A stretch of DNA of 64,000 nt from Gordonia sediminis. GTDB lineage: Bacteria; Actinomycetota; Actinomycetes; Mycobacteriales; Mycobacteriaceae. The stretch's first letter is position 1; the number at the start of each line of letters is the position of its first letter. The notes under the pieces are model-generated. The model saw nothing but the letters and a program-made list of their open reading frames with translations, was not told the origin of the DNA and made no database searches. Below are positions 35,049 through 44,928 of this stretch, one piece after another. Made by a program: the position numbers and the translations under genes. The stretch is taken from positions 1 through 64,000 of the forward strand of contig RZUM01000018.1 of assembly GCA_004193205.1 (NCBI GenBank), in the 5' to 3' direction.

Positions 35049-35938
35049 CAGTTCCTCACCATGCCCTCGCCCGCTCCGCGGCGTCCGCCACGCCCCCAGG
35101 CCGTGGCCACCGCGATCGCGTCACGGCTCTTCTCGACGTCGTGTACCCGCACCGCCCATGCACCCTGTATCGCCGCGAGCGCCGAGATGGCCGCGGTCGC
35201 GATCTCCCGGCCGTCCGGTGGCCGCGGCTCGCCGTCGAACGCGAGCAGGGTACCCAGGAAACGTTTGCGCGACGCCCCGATCAGCACTGGGAACCCCAGT
35301 CCGACCAGGGTCGGCAGCGCATGCAGCAACGCCCAGTTGTGGTCGGCGGTCTTCGCGAAACCGAGTCCCGGATCGAGGACGATCCGCTCGGGATCGACCC
35401 CGGCCGCCACCGCGATGTCGACCTGCGCGAGCAGCTCCCCGGTGACCTCGGCGACCACGTCACGGTAGCCGCCGGCGTCGTCGACGCCGTGGGTGAACGA
35501 GCCGGTCGCGGCATCGTCGGACCGGCCTACCGGACGCCAGTGCATCAGAATCCACGGCAGATCCGCCTCGGCCATCACCCGGGCCATGTCCGGGTCGGCC
35601 CGCCCACCGGAGACGTCGTTGACGATGGCCGCGCCCGCCTCGATCGCGGCCGACGCGACCGAGGCGCGCATTGTGTCGACGGAGATGGGCACGCCGCTGC
35701 CGGCCAGCCCTGCGATGACCGGTGCCACCCGTTTGGCCTCGACCTCCGGGTCGACACGGTCGGCGCCGGGCCGGGTGGATTCACCGCCGATGTCGATCAG
35801 ATCGGCGCCCTCGGCAATCAGCCGGTGACCATGAGTAATCGCCGCGTCATGGTCGAGATAGCGGCCACCGTCGGAGAAGGAGTCGGCCGTGACATTGATG
35901 ACCCCCATGACGAGGGTGCGGTCGGCGTGTGAGCGCAT
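35048..35938 (-). CDS. folP: Dihydropteroate synthase
   Basis: A 296-residue TIM-barrel enzyme condensing hydroxymethyl-dihydropterin pyrophosphate with p-aminobenzoate; it is the sulphonamide target. Motifs: '[16 protein letters not shown]', '[16 protein letters not shown]', '[16 protein letters not shown]', '[19 protein letters not shown]' and 'GASRKRFLG'. I start it at the ATG at 35938, 20 bases from the folE stop; the ribosome-binding site is weak, consistent with coupling. The open frame beyond this overlaps folE. Confidence 0.95.
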   Translation of the reverse strand: MRSHADRTLVMGVINVTADSFSDGGRYLDHDAAITHGHRLIAEGADLIDIGGESTRPGADRVDPEVEAKRVAPVIAGLAGSGVPISVDTMRASVASAAIEAGAAIVNDVSGGRADPDMARVMAEADLPWILMHWRPVGRSDDAATGSFTHGVDDAGGYRDVVAEVTGELLAQVDIAVAAGVDPERIVLDPGLGFAKTADHNWALLHALPTLVGLGFPVLIGASRKRFLGTLLAFDGEPRPPDGREIATAAISALAAIQGAWAVRVHDVEKSRDAIAVATAWGRGGRRGAGEGMVRN

Positions 35939-35958
35939 CGGTGTCCGGTGGGTGCCTG

Positions 35959-36597
35959 TCAGGGCCGGGAGATCAGGTCGAGCGCCTCTCCACGAGAGAC
36001 CGCGCTGGTCTTGAATATTCCCCGCACCGCCGATGTCGTGGTGGTGGCCCCGGGTTTGCGGATACCCCGCATGGCCATGCACAGGTGTTCCGCCTCGATC
36101 ACGACGATGACGCCGCGCGGTTCGAGCCGACGCATCATGGCGTCCGCGATCTGACTGGTGAGACGTTCCTGCACCTGCGGCCGCTTCGCGTAGAGATCCA
36201 CGAGACGAGCCAGCTTCGACAGACCCGTGACCTGACCGGACTCGCCCGGGATATAGCCGACATGGGCCACCCCGTGGAAGGAGACCAGATGGTGCTCGCA
36301 GGTCGAGTACATGGGGATGTCCTTGACCAGCACGAGTTCGTCGTGATCCTCGTCGAAGGTCGTGGCGAGTACCGCACTCGGATCGGTGTAGAGCCCGGCG
36401 AACATTTCCCGGTAGGCGTTGGCGACGCGGGTCGGCGTGCGCTGCAGCCCCTCGCGCTCGGGGTTCTCGCCCACCGCGATGAGCAGTTCACGCACCGCCG
36501 CCTCGGCCCGCGCCTGGTCGAAGTGGGGCCGGTTCACCACGGCCGGATCGCCACCGTCGTGGTCGAGACGGGTGTCCCGGTGCTCGCTGATCGTCAT
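35959..36597 (-). CDS. folE: GTP cyclohydrolase I
   Basis: A 212-residue type I GTP cyclohydrolase making dihydroneopterin triphosphate from GTP. Zinc ligands are the Cys and His of '[20 protein letters not shown]' and the Cys of '[16 protein letters not shown]'; the catalytic/GTP segment is '[16 protein letters not shown]'. The ATG at 36597 overlaps the ftsH stop (ATGA), so folEPBK is read through from ftsH. Confidence 0.96.
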   Translation of the reverse strand: MTISEHRDTRLDHDGGDPAVVNRPHFDQARAEAAVRELLIAVGENPEREGLQRTPTRVANAYREMFAGLYTDPSAVLATTFDEDHDELVLVKDIPMYSTCEHHLVSFHGVAHVGYIPGESGQVTGLSKLARLVDLYAKRPQVQERLTSQIADAMMRRLEPRGVIVVIEAEHLCMAMRGIRKPGATTTTSAVRGIFKTSAVSRGEALDLISRP

Positions 36598-38882
36598 CGT
36601 TGCCCCGATCCGTTCTCGCCGTTGTCGGAGGGACCATACCCTCCGACGCCGCGGCCGCCGTGGGTGCCGTTCGGATCGGATCCGTTGGCGCCACCACCGG
36701 ACGCGTCCTGCGGAGGCCAGCCCGGAGCCGACCAGTCGCGCGGTGCGCCGTAGTCGGGACGGGTGCCGTGGGTCGGCTGACCCGGGTAGCCGCCGTAGGG
36801 CTGGTGCCCGGGAGCCGCCTGCGGCGGATAGACCGGCGGATACGGCTGCGGTTGCGTCGGGTTGGGGTAACCCGGTCCCACCTGCGGACCGGCACCCACC
36901 GACTGCGGAACCGGCACCGGTTCGGGCTTGACGGGTTCCGGCGGCGGCCACGGCTCACCACGTTCCATCGCCATCTCACCGGGGGTCTTGACCGGCGGCT
37001 TGTCACTCGGGGTGCGTTCACCGAACTCGTTGAAGGCGGTGATCCGCGGCCGCTTCTCCACCTGGGAGAAGATCGCCTCGAGATCCTTGCGGGTCAGCGT
37101 CTCCTTCTCGAGCAGTTCCGACGCCAGCACATCGAGCGTGTCGCGGTATTCCGACAGGATCGCCCAGGCCTCGGTGTGGGCCGCCTCGATGAGTCGGCGC
37201 ACCTCGTCGTCGATCTCGCCGGCGATCTCGGCGGAGTAGTCGCTGTGGGTGCCCATGGACCGGCCCAGGAACGGGTCGCCGTGGTCCTGTCCGTAGCGCA
37301 CCGCGCCCAGCTTCGCGCTCATGCCGTATTCGGTGACCATCGCGCGGGCGATCTTGGTCGCCTGATCGATATCCGACGACGCGCCGGTGGTCGGCTCGTG
37401 GAAGACGAGCTCCTCGGCGGCCCGGCCGCCCATCGCCATCACCAGGCGCGCGATCATCTCCGAGCGGGTCATCAGGTCCTTGTCCTGCTCGGGCACGGCG
37501 AGCGCGTGTCCGCCGGTGCGGCCGCGGGCCAGGATGGTGACCTTGTAGATCGGGTCGAGGTCGGGCATCGCCCAGGCCGCGAGAGTGTGGCCGCCCTCGT
37601 GGTAGGCGACGACCTTCTTCTCGTGTTCGCTGATGACGTGGCTCTTGCGGCGCGGTCCGCCGATGACGCGGTCGACCGCCTCCTCCAGCATCTCGGCGGT
37701 GATGGTGGTCTTGTTCTCACGGGCCGCGAGCAGCGCCGCCTCGTTGACGACGTTGGCAAGGTCGGCACCCGACATACCCGGGGTGCGCTTGGCGAGTCCG
37801 TCGAGGTCGGCGTCCGCGTCGATCGGCTTACCCTTGGCGTGCACCTTCAGGATGGCGCGCCGGCCGGCCATGTCGGGGTTGCCGACCGGGATCTGCCGGT
37901 CGAAACGGCCCGGACGCAGCAGCGCCGGATCGAGGATGTCGGGGCGGTTGGTGGCCGCGATCAGGATGATCCCGGAGCGGTCGCCGAAGCCGTCCATCTC
38001 GACGAGCAACTGGTTGAGTGTCTGCTCCCGCTCGTCGTGGCCGCCACCGAGTCCGGCGCCACGCTGGCGGCCGACGGCGTCGATCTCGTCGACGAAGATG
38101 ATGCAGGGGCTGTTGTTCTTGGCCTGTTCGAACAGGTCACGCACGCGTGAGGCGCCGACGCCGACGAACATCTCCACGAAGTCCGAGCCGGAGATGGTGA
38201 AGAACGGCACACCGGCCTCACCGGCGACGGCACGCGCGAGCAACGTCTTGCCGGTGCCGGGCGGACCGAACAGCAGCACGCCCTTGGGGATCTTCGCGCC
38301 GAGCGCCTGATAGCGCGCCGGGTTCTGGAGGAAGTCCTTGATCTCGTAGAGTTCCTCGACCGCCTCGTCGGCACCGGCGACGTCGGCGAACGTCGTCTTG
38401 GGCATGTCCTTGGTCAGCTGCTTGGCGCGCGACTTGCCGAAGCCCATCACGCCGCCGCGGCCGCCGCCCTGCATCCGGTTCATCACGAAGAAGAACAGGC
38501 CGAACAGCAGCAGCATCGGGAGGATGAAGATGAGGATCTGCCAGAGCACGGACTGCTGGCTGACATTGGTCTGATAGGGAGCCCCGGTCTCGGTGACCGA
38601 CTGGAAGACCTGTTCACCGGCCGCCGCGGGATATTTCGCGGTGATCTTGGTGGTGTCCTGGCCGTCGACGCTGATCGGGTTCTTGAGTTCGATGCGCAGC
38701 TGCTGCTCGCGGTCATCGATGTCGATACGCGCGGTGTTCTTCACGTTGAGCTGCGTCAACGCGACCGACGTGTCCACGGCCCGGTACTCGCGGCCGGAGT
38801 CGCGCATCACGCTCCAACCCCACAGGGCGAGCACGATGAGTGCCACGATGGCGAGGTTGCGGAAGACTGACTTTCGGTTCAT
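36594..38882 (-). CDS. ftsH: ATP-dependent zinc metalloprotease FtsH
   Basis: A 762-residue membrane-bound AAA protease that extracts and degrades damaged or regulatory membrane and soluble proteins. It has transmembrane helices at about residues 7-25 and 105-127 ('[20 protein letters not shown]') flanking a periplasmic domain. Walker A is '[19 protein letters not shown]', Walker B '[10 protein letters not shown]', and the second region of homology '[21 protein letters not shown]'. The zinc site is '[11 protein letters not shown]' (HExxH). A long Pro/Gly/Tyr/Gln-rich tail (about residues 655-762) follows the protease domain, longer than in E. coli and typical of actinobacteria. The ATG at 38882 is used. 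Confidence 0.97.
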   Translation of the reverse strand: MNRKSVFRNLAIVALIVLALWGWSVMRDSGREYRAVDTSVALTQLNVKNTARIDIDDREQQLRIELKNPISVDGQDTTKITAKYPAAAGEQVFQSVTETGAPYQTNVSQQSVLWQILIFILPMLLLFGLFFFVMNRMQGGGRGGVMGFGKSRAKQLTKDMPKTTFADVAGADEAVEELYEIKDFLQNPARYQALGAKIPKGVLLFGPPGTGKTLLARAVAGEAGVPFFTISGSDFVEMFVGVGASRVRDLFEQAKNNSPCIIFVDEIDAVGRQRGAGLGGGHDEREQTLNQLLVEMDGFGDRSGIILIAATNRPDILDPALLRPGRFDRQIPVGNPDMAGRRAILKVHAKGKPIDADADLDGLAKRTPGMSGADLANVVNEAALLAARENKTTITAEMLEEAVDRVIGGPRRKSHVISEHEKKVVAYHEGGHTLAAWAMPDLDPIYKVTILARGRTGGHALAVPEQDKDLMTRSEMIARLVMAMGGRAAEELVFHEPTTGASSDIDQATKIARAMVTEYGMSAKLGAVRYGQDHGDPFLGRSMGTHSDYSAEIAGEIDDEVRRLIEAAHTEAWAILSEYRDTLDVLASELLEKETLTRKDLEAIFSQVEKRPRITAFNEFGERTPSDKPPVKTPGEMAMERGEPWPPPEPVKPEPVPVPQSVGAGPQVGPGYPNPTQPQPYPPVYPPQAAPGHQPYGGYPGQPTHGTRPDYGAPRDWSAPGWPPQDASGGGANGSDPNGTHGGRGVGGYGPSDNGENGSGQR

Positions 38883-39043
38883 GCCTGTTGGTGGTGGTCG
38901 GGTTCGTCTGACATGACGTGCCCGCGCCGTTCCCACTGTCCTTCCCGGTCGACGTGTCCGTATTTCTTGAGGCTACCGGTCAACGAACTTCCAGGGAAAA
39001 CCGTTCCGGATGCGCCCGGATCGCGCGCTCGTGCTGGTAGACG

Positions 39044-39607
39044 TCAGTTCTGGTAGACCGACGGACGCAGCCGCCCGATGAACGGTAGGTCGCGGTACCG
39101 CTCGGCATAGTCGAGGCCGTAACCGACGACGAACTCGTTGGGGATGTCGAACCCGACATCGATCACGTTCACCGGAGAACGCACCGCCTCGGGCTTACGC
39201 AGCAGCGTGCACACCTGAAGCGATCGCGGCGACCTGGTCGCCAGATTCTTCATCAGCCACGACAGGGTCAGACCGGAGTCGATGATGTCCTCCACGATGA
39301 GCACATCACGGTCGGCGATATCGCGATCAAGGTCCTTGAGGATGCGCACCACTCCCGACGAGGACGTCGACGACCCGTAGCTCGACACCGCCATGAACTC
39401 CATCTGCGACGGGATACTCAGCGCGCGAGCGAAGTCGGTCATGAACATGACCGCACCCTTGAGTACCCCGATCAGCATCAGGTCCTCGTCGATATCGGCG
39501 TAGCGGGCGGCCACCGAGTCTGCCAACTCCTGGGTGCGCTTCTTGATCTGATCCTCGGTGATCAGGATCTCTTCGATGTCATCGCCGTACCGGCCTGCGG
39601 GCTGCAC
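39044..39607 (-). CDS. hpt: Hypoxanthine phosphoribosyltransferase
   Basis: A 187-residue purine-salvage enzyme forming IMP/GMP from hypoxanthine/guanine and PRPP. '[21 protein letters not shown]' is the PRPP-binding loop, '[16 protein letters not shown]' the flexible loop with the Ser-Tyr pair, and '[18 protein letters not shown]' the C-terminal base-contact motif. The GTG at 39607 is the only good start near the conserved N terminus. In M. tuberculosis tilS lies next to hpt; here they are separated by a 3-kb island. Confidence 0.95.
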   Translation of the reverse strand: MQPAGRYGDDIEEILITEDQIKKRTQELADSVAARYADIDEDLMLIGVLKGAVMFMTDFARALSIPSQMEFMAVSSYGSSTSSSGVVRILKDLDRDIADRDVLIVEDIIDSGLTLSWLMKNLATRSPRSLQVCTLLRKPEAVRSPVNVIDVGFDIPNEFVVGYGLDYAERYRDLPFIGRLRPSVYQN

Positions 39608-39813
39608 GCGTCTAGCTTGTCATGCCGCACCGAGCGGGACGGAGTTACCACCGCTTCGGGCTCTGGCCGACAATTGGGTCGTTTGTACGACTAGAAAACG
39701 GCGTGCAGTAACATAACAATGGGATTGCAAATGTTGTCTTTTCTTTATTTGCACCCCGCTCCGGTAGCCCACGGCTCGAACCGCAGAGTCGTCGATCGAA
39801 AGACCCTCCCCTG

Positions 39814-40596
39814 ATGCTCCAGCCCTCCCCCACGCTCCCCTCCCCCGAGCACGGAGCTCCTCCGAGCACGCAGACACGCCGGAATGCGCGCATTACCGTG
39901 CGCTTCCTGTCCATCCTGTCCTTCGTGACCGTTGCGGTCACGGCGCTCGCCGGCACCGCGCAGGCCTCGCCCACGACCACCGCGCCGGTAAAGTACACCG
40001 TCTCGTCGACGCCGACGTCGATGACGATCACCGTGGCCAACGGCACGATCGCCACCGCCGACGGAAAGCTCTCCATTCGCAACAACGCGGGCGCCGAGGT
40101 CTTCCGTATGCCGCTGGCGTACCGGATGGAGTACCGGCAGTTCCCCATCGACGCACACACGGTCGGCAAGACCGCGACGTTGATCCCGTCGAAGGACGCG
40201 GCGCGCTCGACTCCGGTCGCCAAGGCCGAGGTGGACGCTCTCCGTATCGAGGCCGCCAAGCAGCAGGAGGCCAAGGCGGCCGATCCGAATGCACCCAAGA
40301 CCAAAAAGGAGCGTGACGACCGCGCACTCGCCGAGTTCAACTCGACCCTCGCCACCGGGATGACGATCTCCAACCTCGTGGGGCTCATCGTCGGCGCGAT
40401 CGTCGGCGGATTCATCGGCTGCGTCCTCACGTTGTTCGCGGTGTGTGCCGGCGTGGTCGCAGGTGCCACACTCGGTGGCATCGTCGGCCTCATCCTCGGT
40501 GGCGGCGGAACGCTGGTCTATGCGGCCGTCCAGTACTTCAACACGGTCAACTCCCCCTTCGTCCCACCCAAGACCGCGTCCACCCAGCAGGGATGA
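39814..40596 (+). CDS. Secreted/membrane protein, paralogue 1 of a tandem triplet
   Basis: A 260-residue protein of unknown function. It has a Sec signal peptide (hydrophobic core 'FLSILSFVTVAVTALAGTAQA', cleavage after Ala-Gln-Ala), then a small beta-rich domain ('YTVSSTPTSMTITVANGTI', 'LPLAYRMEYRQFPIDA'-like segment). A Lys/Glu/Ala-rich stretch follows, and then a strongly hydrophobic Gly-rich hairpin ('GLIVGAIVGGFIGCVLTLFA', 'GGIVGLILGGGG') with conserved Cys. The tail is 'YFNTVNSPFVPPK'. The domain order may match an actinobacterial DUF8020-like family, but I cannot confirm this. Upstream, CGAAAGACCCTCCCCTG precedes the ATG, similar to the sequence before both sister genes. Confidence 0.75.
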   Translation: MLQPSPTLPSPEHGAPPSTQTRRNARITVRFLSILSFVTVAVTALAGTAQASPTTTAPVKYTVSSTPTSMTITVANGTIATADGKLSIRNNAGAEVFRMPLAYRMEYRQFPIDAHTVGKTATLIPSKDAARSTPVAKAEVDALRIEAAKQQEAKAADPNAPKTKKERDDRALAEFNSTLATGMTISNLVGLIVGAIVGGFIGCVLTLFAVCAGVVAGATLGGIVGLILGGGGTLVYAAVQYFNTVNSPFVPPKTASTQQG

Positions 40597-40630
40597 CACC
40601 GCACGGCTGACCCGGCCGACCCAGGGCGAT

Positions 40631-40669
40631 GACGGCCCGCCACCACGATCCACGTGGTGGCGGGCCGTC
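40631..40669 (+). terminator. Strong hairpin terminator after paralogue 1
   Basis: A perfect 17-base stem (GACGGCCCGCCACCACG / CGTGGTGGCGGGCCGTC, 5-base loop) lies 34 bases past the stop at 40596. The rest of this 399-base gap (40597-40995) holds the promoter region of paralogue 2 and no further gene. Confidence 0.85.
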
Positions 40670-40862
40670 GACTTTCCGACAGCGCCGTCACGAGTGAACT
40701 CGCCTGAGGGCCCGGCGATCTCAGATCGACAACGAACCGCCACACAGGCCATTAGGTCGTTCGTACTACTTTGACAACGCAAACCGCGTGTTGAGCATCA
40801 CGCTCGGATCACGAGTGGCACCATCAGTCACACCCGGCACATTTCCGCCCAGTGCCGGAGAT

Positions 40863-40995
40863 GAATTTGTGACAGTAAAGATGGCCGCAGACCCTATCGG
40901 CTCGGGGGGAATCCGATCACCCGATCTGCGTTCGAATTTCCATAAATCCCATACGTGACGGCTCTGGTCAGAGCCGACTACCGAAAGACTCCCCT
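40863..40995 (+). promoter_or_regulatory. Duplicated promoter/leader region of paralogue 2
   Basis: GAATTTGTGACAGT (40863-40876), a GGGGGGAATCCGAT block and ACCGAAAGACTCCCCT directly before the ATG are repeated in nearly the same order and spacing upstream of paralogue 3. A shared promoter and leader, duplicated together with the gene, is the simplest reading. Confidence 0.6.
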
Positions 40996-41757
40996 ATGAT
41001 CCCTGACCGCCCGGCCGACACCACGCCGACCGCCCGCCTCCGACTTCGGATTCTCACCACGATTTCCCTCGTCACAGTAGCGATCACGGCTTTCGCAGGT
41101 GTCGCCCAGGCGGCACCCACCACGCCCGCGCCGACCACCTATGACCTCCACGCAACGGCGGCGTCGCTACGCATCACCGTGCACAACGGCACGATCAGCA
41201 CGAACAACGGCGCGCTCGAGATTCGCAATTCCGCGGGCGCCACAAAATTCCGAATGCCGTTGGCCTACCGCATGGAATACCTGCAATTCCCCATCGATGC
41301 GCGAACGGTCGGCACCACCGCGATCCTGACCCCGTCGAAGAACCCGGCGCGGTCCATACCCGTCGTCGACATCGCCGGGGTGAATGCTCTTCGTACCCTG
41401 GCGGCGAAACAGCAGAACAATCCCAAGTCGCCGCCGAAGGTCGACCCCGACGCGCCGAAAACCCGCAAGCAGCGCGACGATCGGGCCCGCTCCGAGTTCA
41501 ACACCACCCTCGCTATGGGGATGACGATCTCTCAGTTGGTGGGCATGATCATCGGCGCGATCGCGGGCGGGCTCATCGGCTGCCTCATCACGATCTTCGC
41601 GGCCTGCACCGGAGTGGTCGCGGGCGCCGGACTCGGCGGGATCGTGGGCCTGGTCCTCGGCGGCGGCGGAACGCTCATCTACGCCGCCATCCAGTACTTC
41701 GACACGATCAATGCACCGTTCGTACCACCGGCGAATGCGTCTGCCGCCCAAGGGTGA
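40996..41757 (+). CDS. Secreted/membrane protein, paralogue 2 of a tandem triplet
   Basis: A 253-residue protein closely related to its neighbours at 39814 and 42086. The signal peptide ends at about residue 39 ('AITAFAGVAQA'); then comes the 'LRITVHNGTISTNNGALEIRN' domain, a charged linker, and the hydrophobic Gly-rich hairpin 'GMIIGAIAGGLIGCLITIFA' / 'GGIVGLVLGGGGTLIYAAI', ending 'FDTINAPFVPP'. Conserved 'FRMPLAYRMEYLQFPIDAR' is shared with paralogue 1. Its own promoter region is duplicated upstream of paralogue 3. Each copy has its own terminator, so the three are transcribed separately. Function unknown. Confidence 0.78.
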   Translation: MIPDRPADTTPTARLRLRILTTISLVTVAITAFAGVAQAAPTTPAPTTYDLHATAASLRITVHNGTISTNNGALEIRNSAGATKFRMPLAYRMEYLQFPIDARTVGTTAILTPSKNPARSIPVVDIAGVNALRTLAAKQQNNPKSPPKVDPDAPKTRKQRDDRARSEFNTTLAMGMTISQLVGMIIGAIAGGLIGCLITIFAACTGVVAGAGLGGIVGLVLGGGGTLIYAAIQYFDTINAPFVPPANASAAQG

Positions 41758-41783
41758 TCGCGACGAACCGGACCGAACAGACA

Positions 41784-41813
41784 GCCCGTCTCCGAGATGC
41801 CTCGGGGGCGGGC
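41784..41813 (+). terminator. Hairpin terminator after paralogue 2
   Basis: The arms GCCCGTCTCCGAG / CTCGGGGGCGGGC pair with two G-U wobbles and a 4-base loop, 27 bases past the stop at 41757. The remainder of the 328-base gap (41758-42085) is promoter region of paralogue 3. Confidence 0.6.
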
Positions 41814-41946
41814 CGTCGTCGTGTGACGGCACGTGTACATCGTTCGTCCGACATCAATTCTGAGACCGGTCGGTCCGCCATCACACTCGGGTCACGACTG
41901 CTACCACCCGTCACATCCGACACAATTTCCCACCAGTTTGGACCGC

Positions 41947-42085
41947 GAATTTGTGACAGTGACATCGACCGTGGACACCATCGGTTAGAGGGGAATCCGA
42001 TTTTCGTCCCGGCAGCACGCAGCTCGTTCAGTCCCTGCACGCAAAGGCTCACCGCACTCGAGCCGACAACCCGAAAGACTCCCCT
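41947..42085 (+). promoter_or_regulatory. Duplicated promoter/leader region of paralogue 3
   Basis: GAATTTGTGACAGT (41947-41960), GAGGGGAATCCGAT and CCGAAAGACTCCCCT before the ATG reproduce the elements upstream of paralogue 2. The similarity extends further upstream (ACTCGGGTCACGA versus GCTCGGATCACGA). Confidence 0.6.
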
Positions 42086-42808
42086 ATGAACCACGAACAC
42101 GTCGCCGCCATACGGCCGAAGTCTCGTTACCGACTCTTTCTCCTGACCGCCATTTCCCTTGCCACAGCGGCGATCACCGCGTTCGCCGGCGTCGCACAGG
42201 CCGCCCCCACCGGGCCCGCACCGACGACCTACGACATTGCGCTGATGGGGTCGTCGTTCAAGATCACCGTGCACAACGGCTCGATCAGCACCACGAACGG
42301 CACGCTGCTGATCCGCAACGCAGCCGGCGCGACGAGGTTCCAGATGCCGCTTTTCTATCGCAAGGAATACCGGCAGTTCCCGATCGACGCGCGCACGGTG
42401 GGCAACACCGCGACGCTGACGCCGATTCGCAATGTGGCGAGGTCGACGGCGGTGAATCCGCTTGAGGTCGATGCGCTCCGCACCGTCGCCGCGACACATC
42501 AGGTCGATGCGCCGCAGACGAAGCAGGAACGCGACGACCAGGCGTTGGCCCGCTTCAACCAAGAACTTTCGGCCGGAATCAGCATTTCGTCGCTGGTCGG
42601 AACGATCATCGGTGCCATCGTGGGCGGCGTTGCCGGTTGCCTTCTCGGGCTCTTCGCGGCCATCGTGGGCTGTCCGTTGATCATTCCGCTCGGCGCCACC
42701 TTCGGCGGGCTCATCGGCCTCTCTCTCGGCGGTGGCGGTTCGCTCATCAGCGCGGCGATTCAGTACTTCAACACCATCAACTCGCCGTTCGTGCCACCAC
42801 GGAAGTAG
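42086..42808 (+). CDS. Secreted/membrane protein, paralogue 3 of a tandem triplet
   Basis: A 240-residue third copy. The signal peptide ends 'AITAFAGVAQA' as in paralogue 2; the domain 'FKITVHNGSISTTNGTLLIRN' and 'FQMPLFYRKEYRQFPIDAR' follow. The hydrophobic hairpin differs most ('GTIIGAIVGGVAGCLLGLFA', 'PLGATFGGLIGLSLGGGG'), while the tail 'YFNTINSPFVPP' is retained. It is shorter than the other two through loss in the charged linker. Conservation of both ends with drift in the middle suggests all three copies remain under selection. Function unknown. Confidence 0.78.
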   Translation: MNHEHVAAIRPKSRYRLFLLTAISLATAAITAFAGVAQAAPTGPAPTTYDIALMGSSFKITVHNGSISTTNGTLLIRNAAGATRFQMPLFYRKEYRQFPIDARTVGNTATLTPIRNVARSTAVNPLEVDALRTVAATHQVDAPQTKQERDDQALARFNQELSAGISISSLVGTIIGAIVGGVAGCLLGLFAAIVGCPLIIPLGATFGGLIGLSLGGGGSLISAAIQYFNTINSPFVPPRK

Positions 42809-42830
42809 CACTGCCCGCACGTTTCACCCC

Positions 42831-42866
42831 GACGGTCCGCCTCAGCGTTCGACGAGGCGGACCGTC
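42831..42866. terminator. Bidirectional terminator between paralogue 3 and tilS
   Basis: A perfect 13-base stem (GACGGTCCGCCTC / GAGGCGGACCGTC) with a 10-base loop lies between the convergent genes. It overlaps the last codons of tilS. Confidence 0.75.
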
Positions 42867-43837
42867 AATCTGTTGGCGGACCGTACGACGACCCGACGGG
42901 CGGTCGGATCACCACCGATCGCAACGTGGGCGCGTGACGTCGCATCGAGGACCTGCGCGTCCACCGCGGAGATGACCCGATGCGTCGGCTCGGTCGCACC
43001 GACGGCGATCAGCCAGCGGCGCACGACTCGGGTCCGCACGGCCGCGGGTGCCTCGTACAGCCCCGTCGTGTCGAGTGCCACGAGGCAGGGTGCCACCGCT
43101 TCTGGTGCCACCGAGTCGGGCCCGTCGTCGATGATCGCCCGCGCGGCGAGATCGTCGGCGAGCGCGTCGAGGGCGTCGTTGTCGGCCTGCAGCGCCGAGG
43201 CCGTGCGGCCGAGCGCCTCCACCACACCGCCGTGCAGCACGTCGTCGAGCAGTGGCAGCACCTCGGCGCGTAGGCGCACTCGGGTGAATCGCGGATCGCG
43301 GTTGTGCGGGTCGTGGTGGGGCCGCAGACCGAGTTCGGCGCACGCCGCGAGCGTCTGCGGTCGCCGAACCCCCAACAGGGGCCGCCCCCACGGTGGACTC
43401 CACGGCCGCATGCCGGCGATCGAGCGCGCACCCGAACCGCGGGCGAGGCCGAGCAGCACGGTCTCGGCCTGGTCGTCGGCGGTGTGCGCGAGCAGCACCG
43501 CGCGTCCGGCGCGGGCTTCGTCGAGCGCGGCGTAGCGTGCCGTCCGGGCCGCCGCCTCCAGACCTCCCTCGGTGCCGACCTCGACGTCGAGCACTCGGGC
43601 GTCGGCACCCAGGGCGCGGGCGGCCTCGGCGGCAACCGCGGCAACCCCACCCGAACCGACCTGCAGCCGGTGGTCGACGATCAGCGCCTGCACCGACAGC
43701 CCGGCGCGGAGAGCACAGGCGACGAGCGCCAGCGAGTCCGGCCCGCCGGACAGGCCGACGCACACGTCGGTGCCGACGGCCGGATGGGCGCCGACGAACT
43801 CGGCGACCGCGCGGGTCAGAGCACCCGTTGCATCCAC
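42842..43837 (-). CDS. tilS: tRNA(Ile) lysidine synthetase
   Basis: A 331-residue N-type ATP pyrophosphatase. It converts C34 of the CAU-anticodon tRNA-Ile to lysidine. The PP-loop is 'CVGLSGGPDSLALVACAL' (SGGxDS); 'LLAHTADDQAETVLLGLARGSGARS' and 'RPLLGVRRPQT' are further TilS blocks. It lacks the long C-terminal domain of E. coli TilS, as usual for actinobacteria. The ATG at 43837 overlaps the upstream metalloprotease gene by 22 bases. Confidence 0.93.
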   Translation of the reverse strand: MDATGALTRAVAEFVGAHPAVGTDVCVGLSGGPDSLALVACALRAGLSVQALIVDHRLQVGSGGVAAVAAEAARALGADARVLDVEVGTEGGLEAAARTARYAALDEARAGRAVLLAHTADDQAETVLLGLARGSGARSIAGMRPWSPPWGRPLLGVRRPQTLAACAELGLRPHHDPHNRDPRFTRVRLRAEVLPLLDDVLHGGVVEALGRTASALQADNDALDALADDLAARAIIDDGPDSVAPEAVAPCLVALDTTGLYEAPAAVRTRVVRRWLIAVGATEPTHRVISAVDAQVLDATSRAHVAIGGDPTARRVVVRSANRLTVRLVER

Positions 43838-44928
43838 GCGCGCGGCTCGTCGATCTCGCTGGGCCGCGGCATCGTCTCCGGAGAGGTCCAGATGGTGTTG
43901 AAGGCCGGCATACCGACCGCTTCGACGACCTCGTCGACGAAAGCCTTACCGCGGATGTACTGGGCGAGCTTGGCATCCATCCCGATGAGGGTGCGGATGA
44001 TGCGCTGGACCGGATTGCGCGGACTGGTCCGTCGCTTGTCGAAGGCCTGCCGGATCAATGCGACGGTGGGTACATGTGCGGGGCCGACGGCGTCCATCAC
44101 GTGGTCGGCATGTCCCTCGAGCAGGGTGCCGAGCATCATCATGCGGTTGAACGCGTCGTACTGCTCGGGTGTCTGCATCAGCTGCATCGCACCGAGCACC
44201 CCTTTCTCGCGGGGCTGATCGGAGTCGCCGCGCAGCGTCGAGGTGATCCGTGCGGCTATCTCACCGATCGACTCCTGGGATTCCGAGGTCAGGATCTCGA
44301 GGTTGTCGATCATGTACTGCCGCAGCCATGGATTGGCCGAGAACTGCACCCGGTGGGTGACCTCGTGCAGGCAGACCCAGAGCCGGAAGTCGCTGGGGAC
44401 GACGTGCAGCGCGCGTTCCACCGCGATGATGTTGGGTGCGACGACCATCAGCACGCCAGGCTCGCCCGTGTCGGGGTCGGGTGTGAACGGGTCGTACTGA
44501 CCGAGGATGGCCCCCGACAGGAACGCGAGCAGACTGCCGGCCTGCACCCCGCCGACCTTCGCGGTCAGCGCCGCGAACCCGGACGGCGCCCCGTCGCCGG
44601 ACGTGTCGTCGACGCCGAGCATCGATCGCATCGACAGCGCGGCCGCGTCGACCCATTGCTTGCGGTCGAGAATCCGGGTGGTGGGGACCCGCAGTCCGTC
44701 GGCGAGTCCGGTGATCTCACGTACCGGTCCCTCGGCCCGCGTCGCCGCGTCGGCGAGTTCGGCGTGTGCCGCGTCGAGGGTGTAGCCGGTGGTCTTCGGT
44801 CCCGGTCGCGACAACCGCCGACCCGTCGCCGCGGCGAGCGACCAGTCGATCCGCGCGCCGACCGACTCGTGCTGCCCGGTACCCGCGTCGTCGTCGGTCG
44901 CTGCGCTTTGCTGTAAATCACTGCTCAT
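43816..44928 (-). CDS. DUF2342 zinc-dependent metalloprotease-like protein (Rv3626c-like)
   Basis: A 370-residue protein conserved between dacB and tilS in mycolic-acid actinomycetes. The zinc motif 'LHEVTHRVQFSANPWL' (HExxH) and a downstream Glu-containing 'TLLEGHADHVMDAVG' segment indicate a metzincin/gluzincin-like active site. No signal peptide is seen, so it is probably cytosolic. I start it at the ATG at 44928, which overlaps the dacB stop (ATGA), rather than at 44934 or 44940. Natural substrate unknown. Confidence 0.85.
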   Translation of the reverse strand: MSSDLQQSAATDDDAGTGQHESVGARIDWSLAAATGRRLSRPGPKTTGYTLDAAHAELADAATRAEGPVREITGLADGLRVPTTRILDRKQWVDAAALSMRSMLGVDDTSGDGAPSGFAALTAKVGGVQAGSLLAFLSGAILGQYDPFTPDPDTGEPGVLMVVAPNIIAVERALHVVPSDFRLWVCLHEVTHRVQFSANPWLRQYMIDNLEILTSESQESIGEIAARITSTLRGDSDQPREKGVLGAMQLMQTPEQYDAFNRMMMLGTLLEGHADHVMDAVGPAHVPTVALIRQAFDKRRTSPRNPVQRIIRTLIGMDAKLAQYIRGKAFVDEVVEAVGMPAFNTIWTSPETMPRPSEIDEPRAWMQRVL

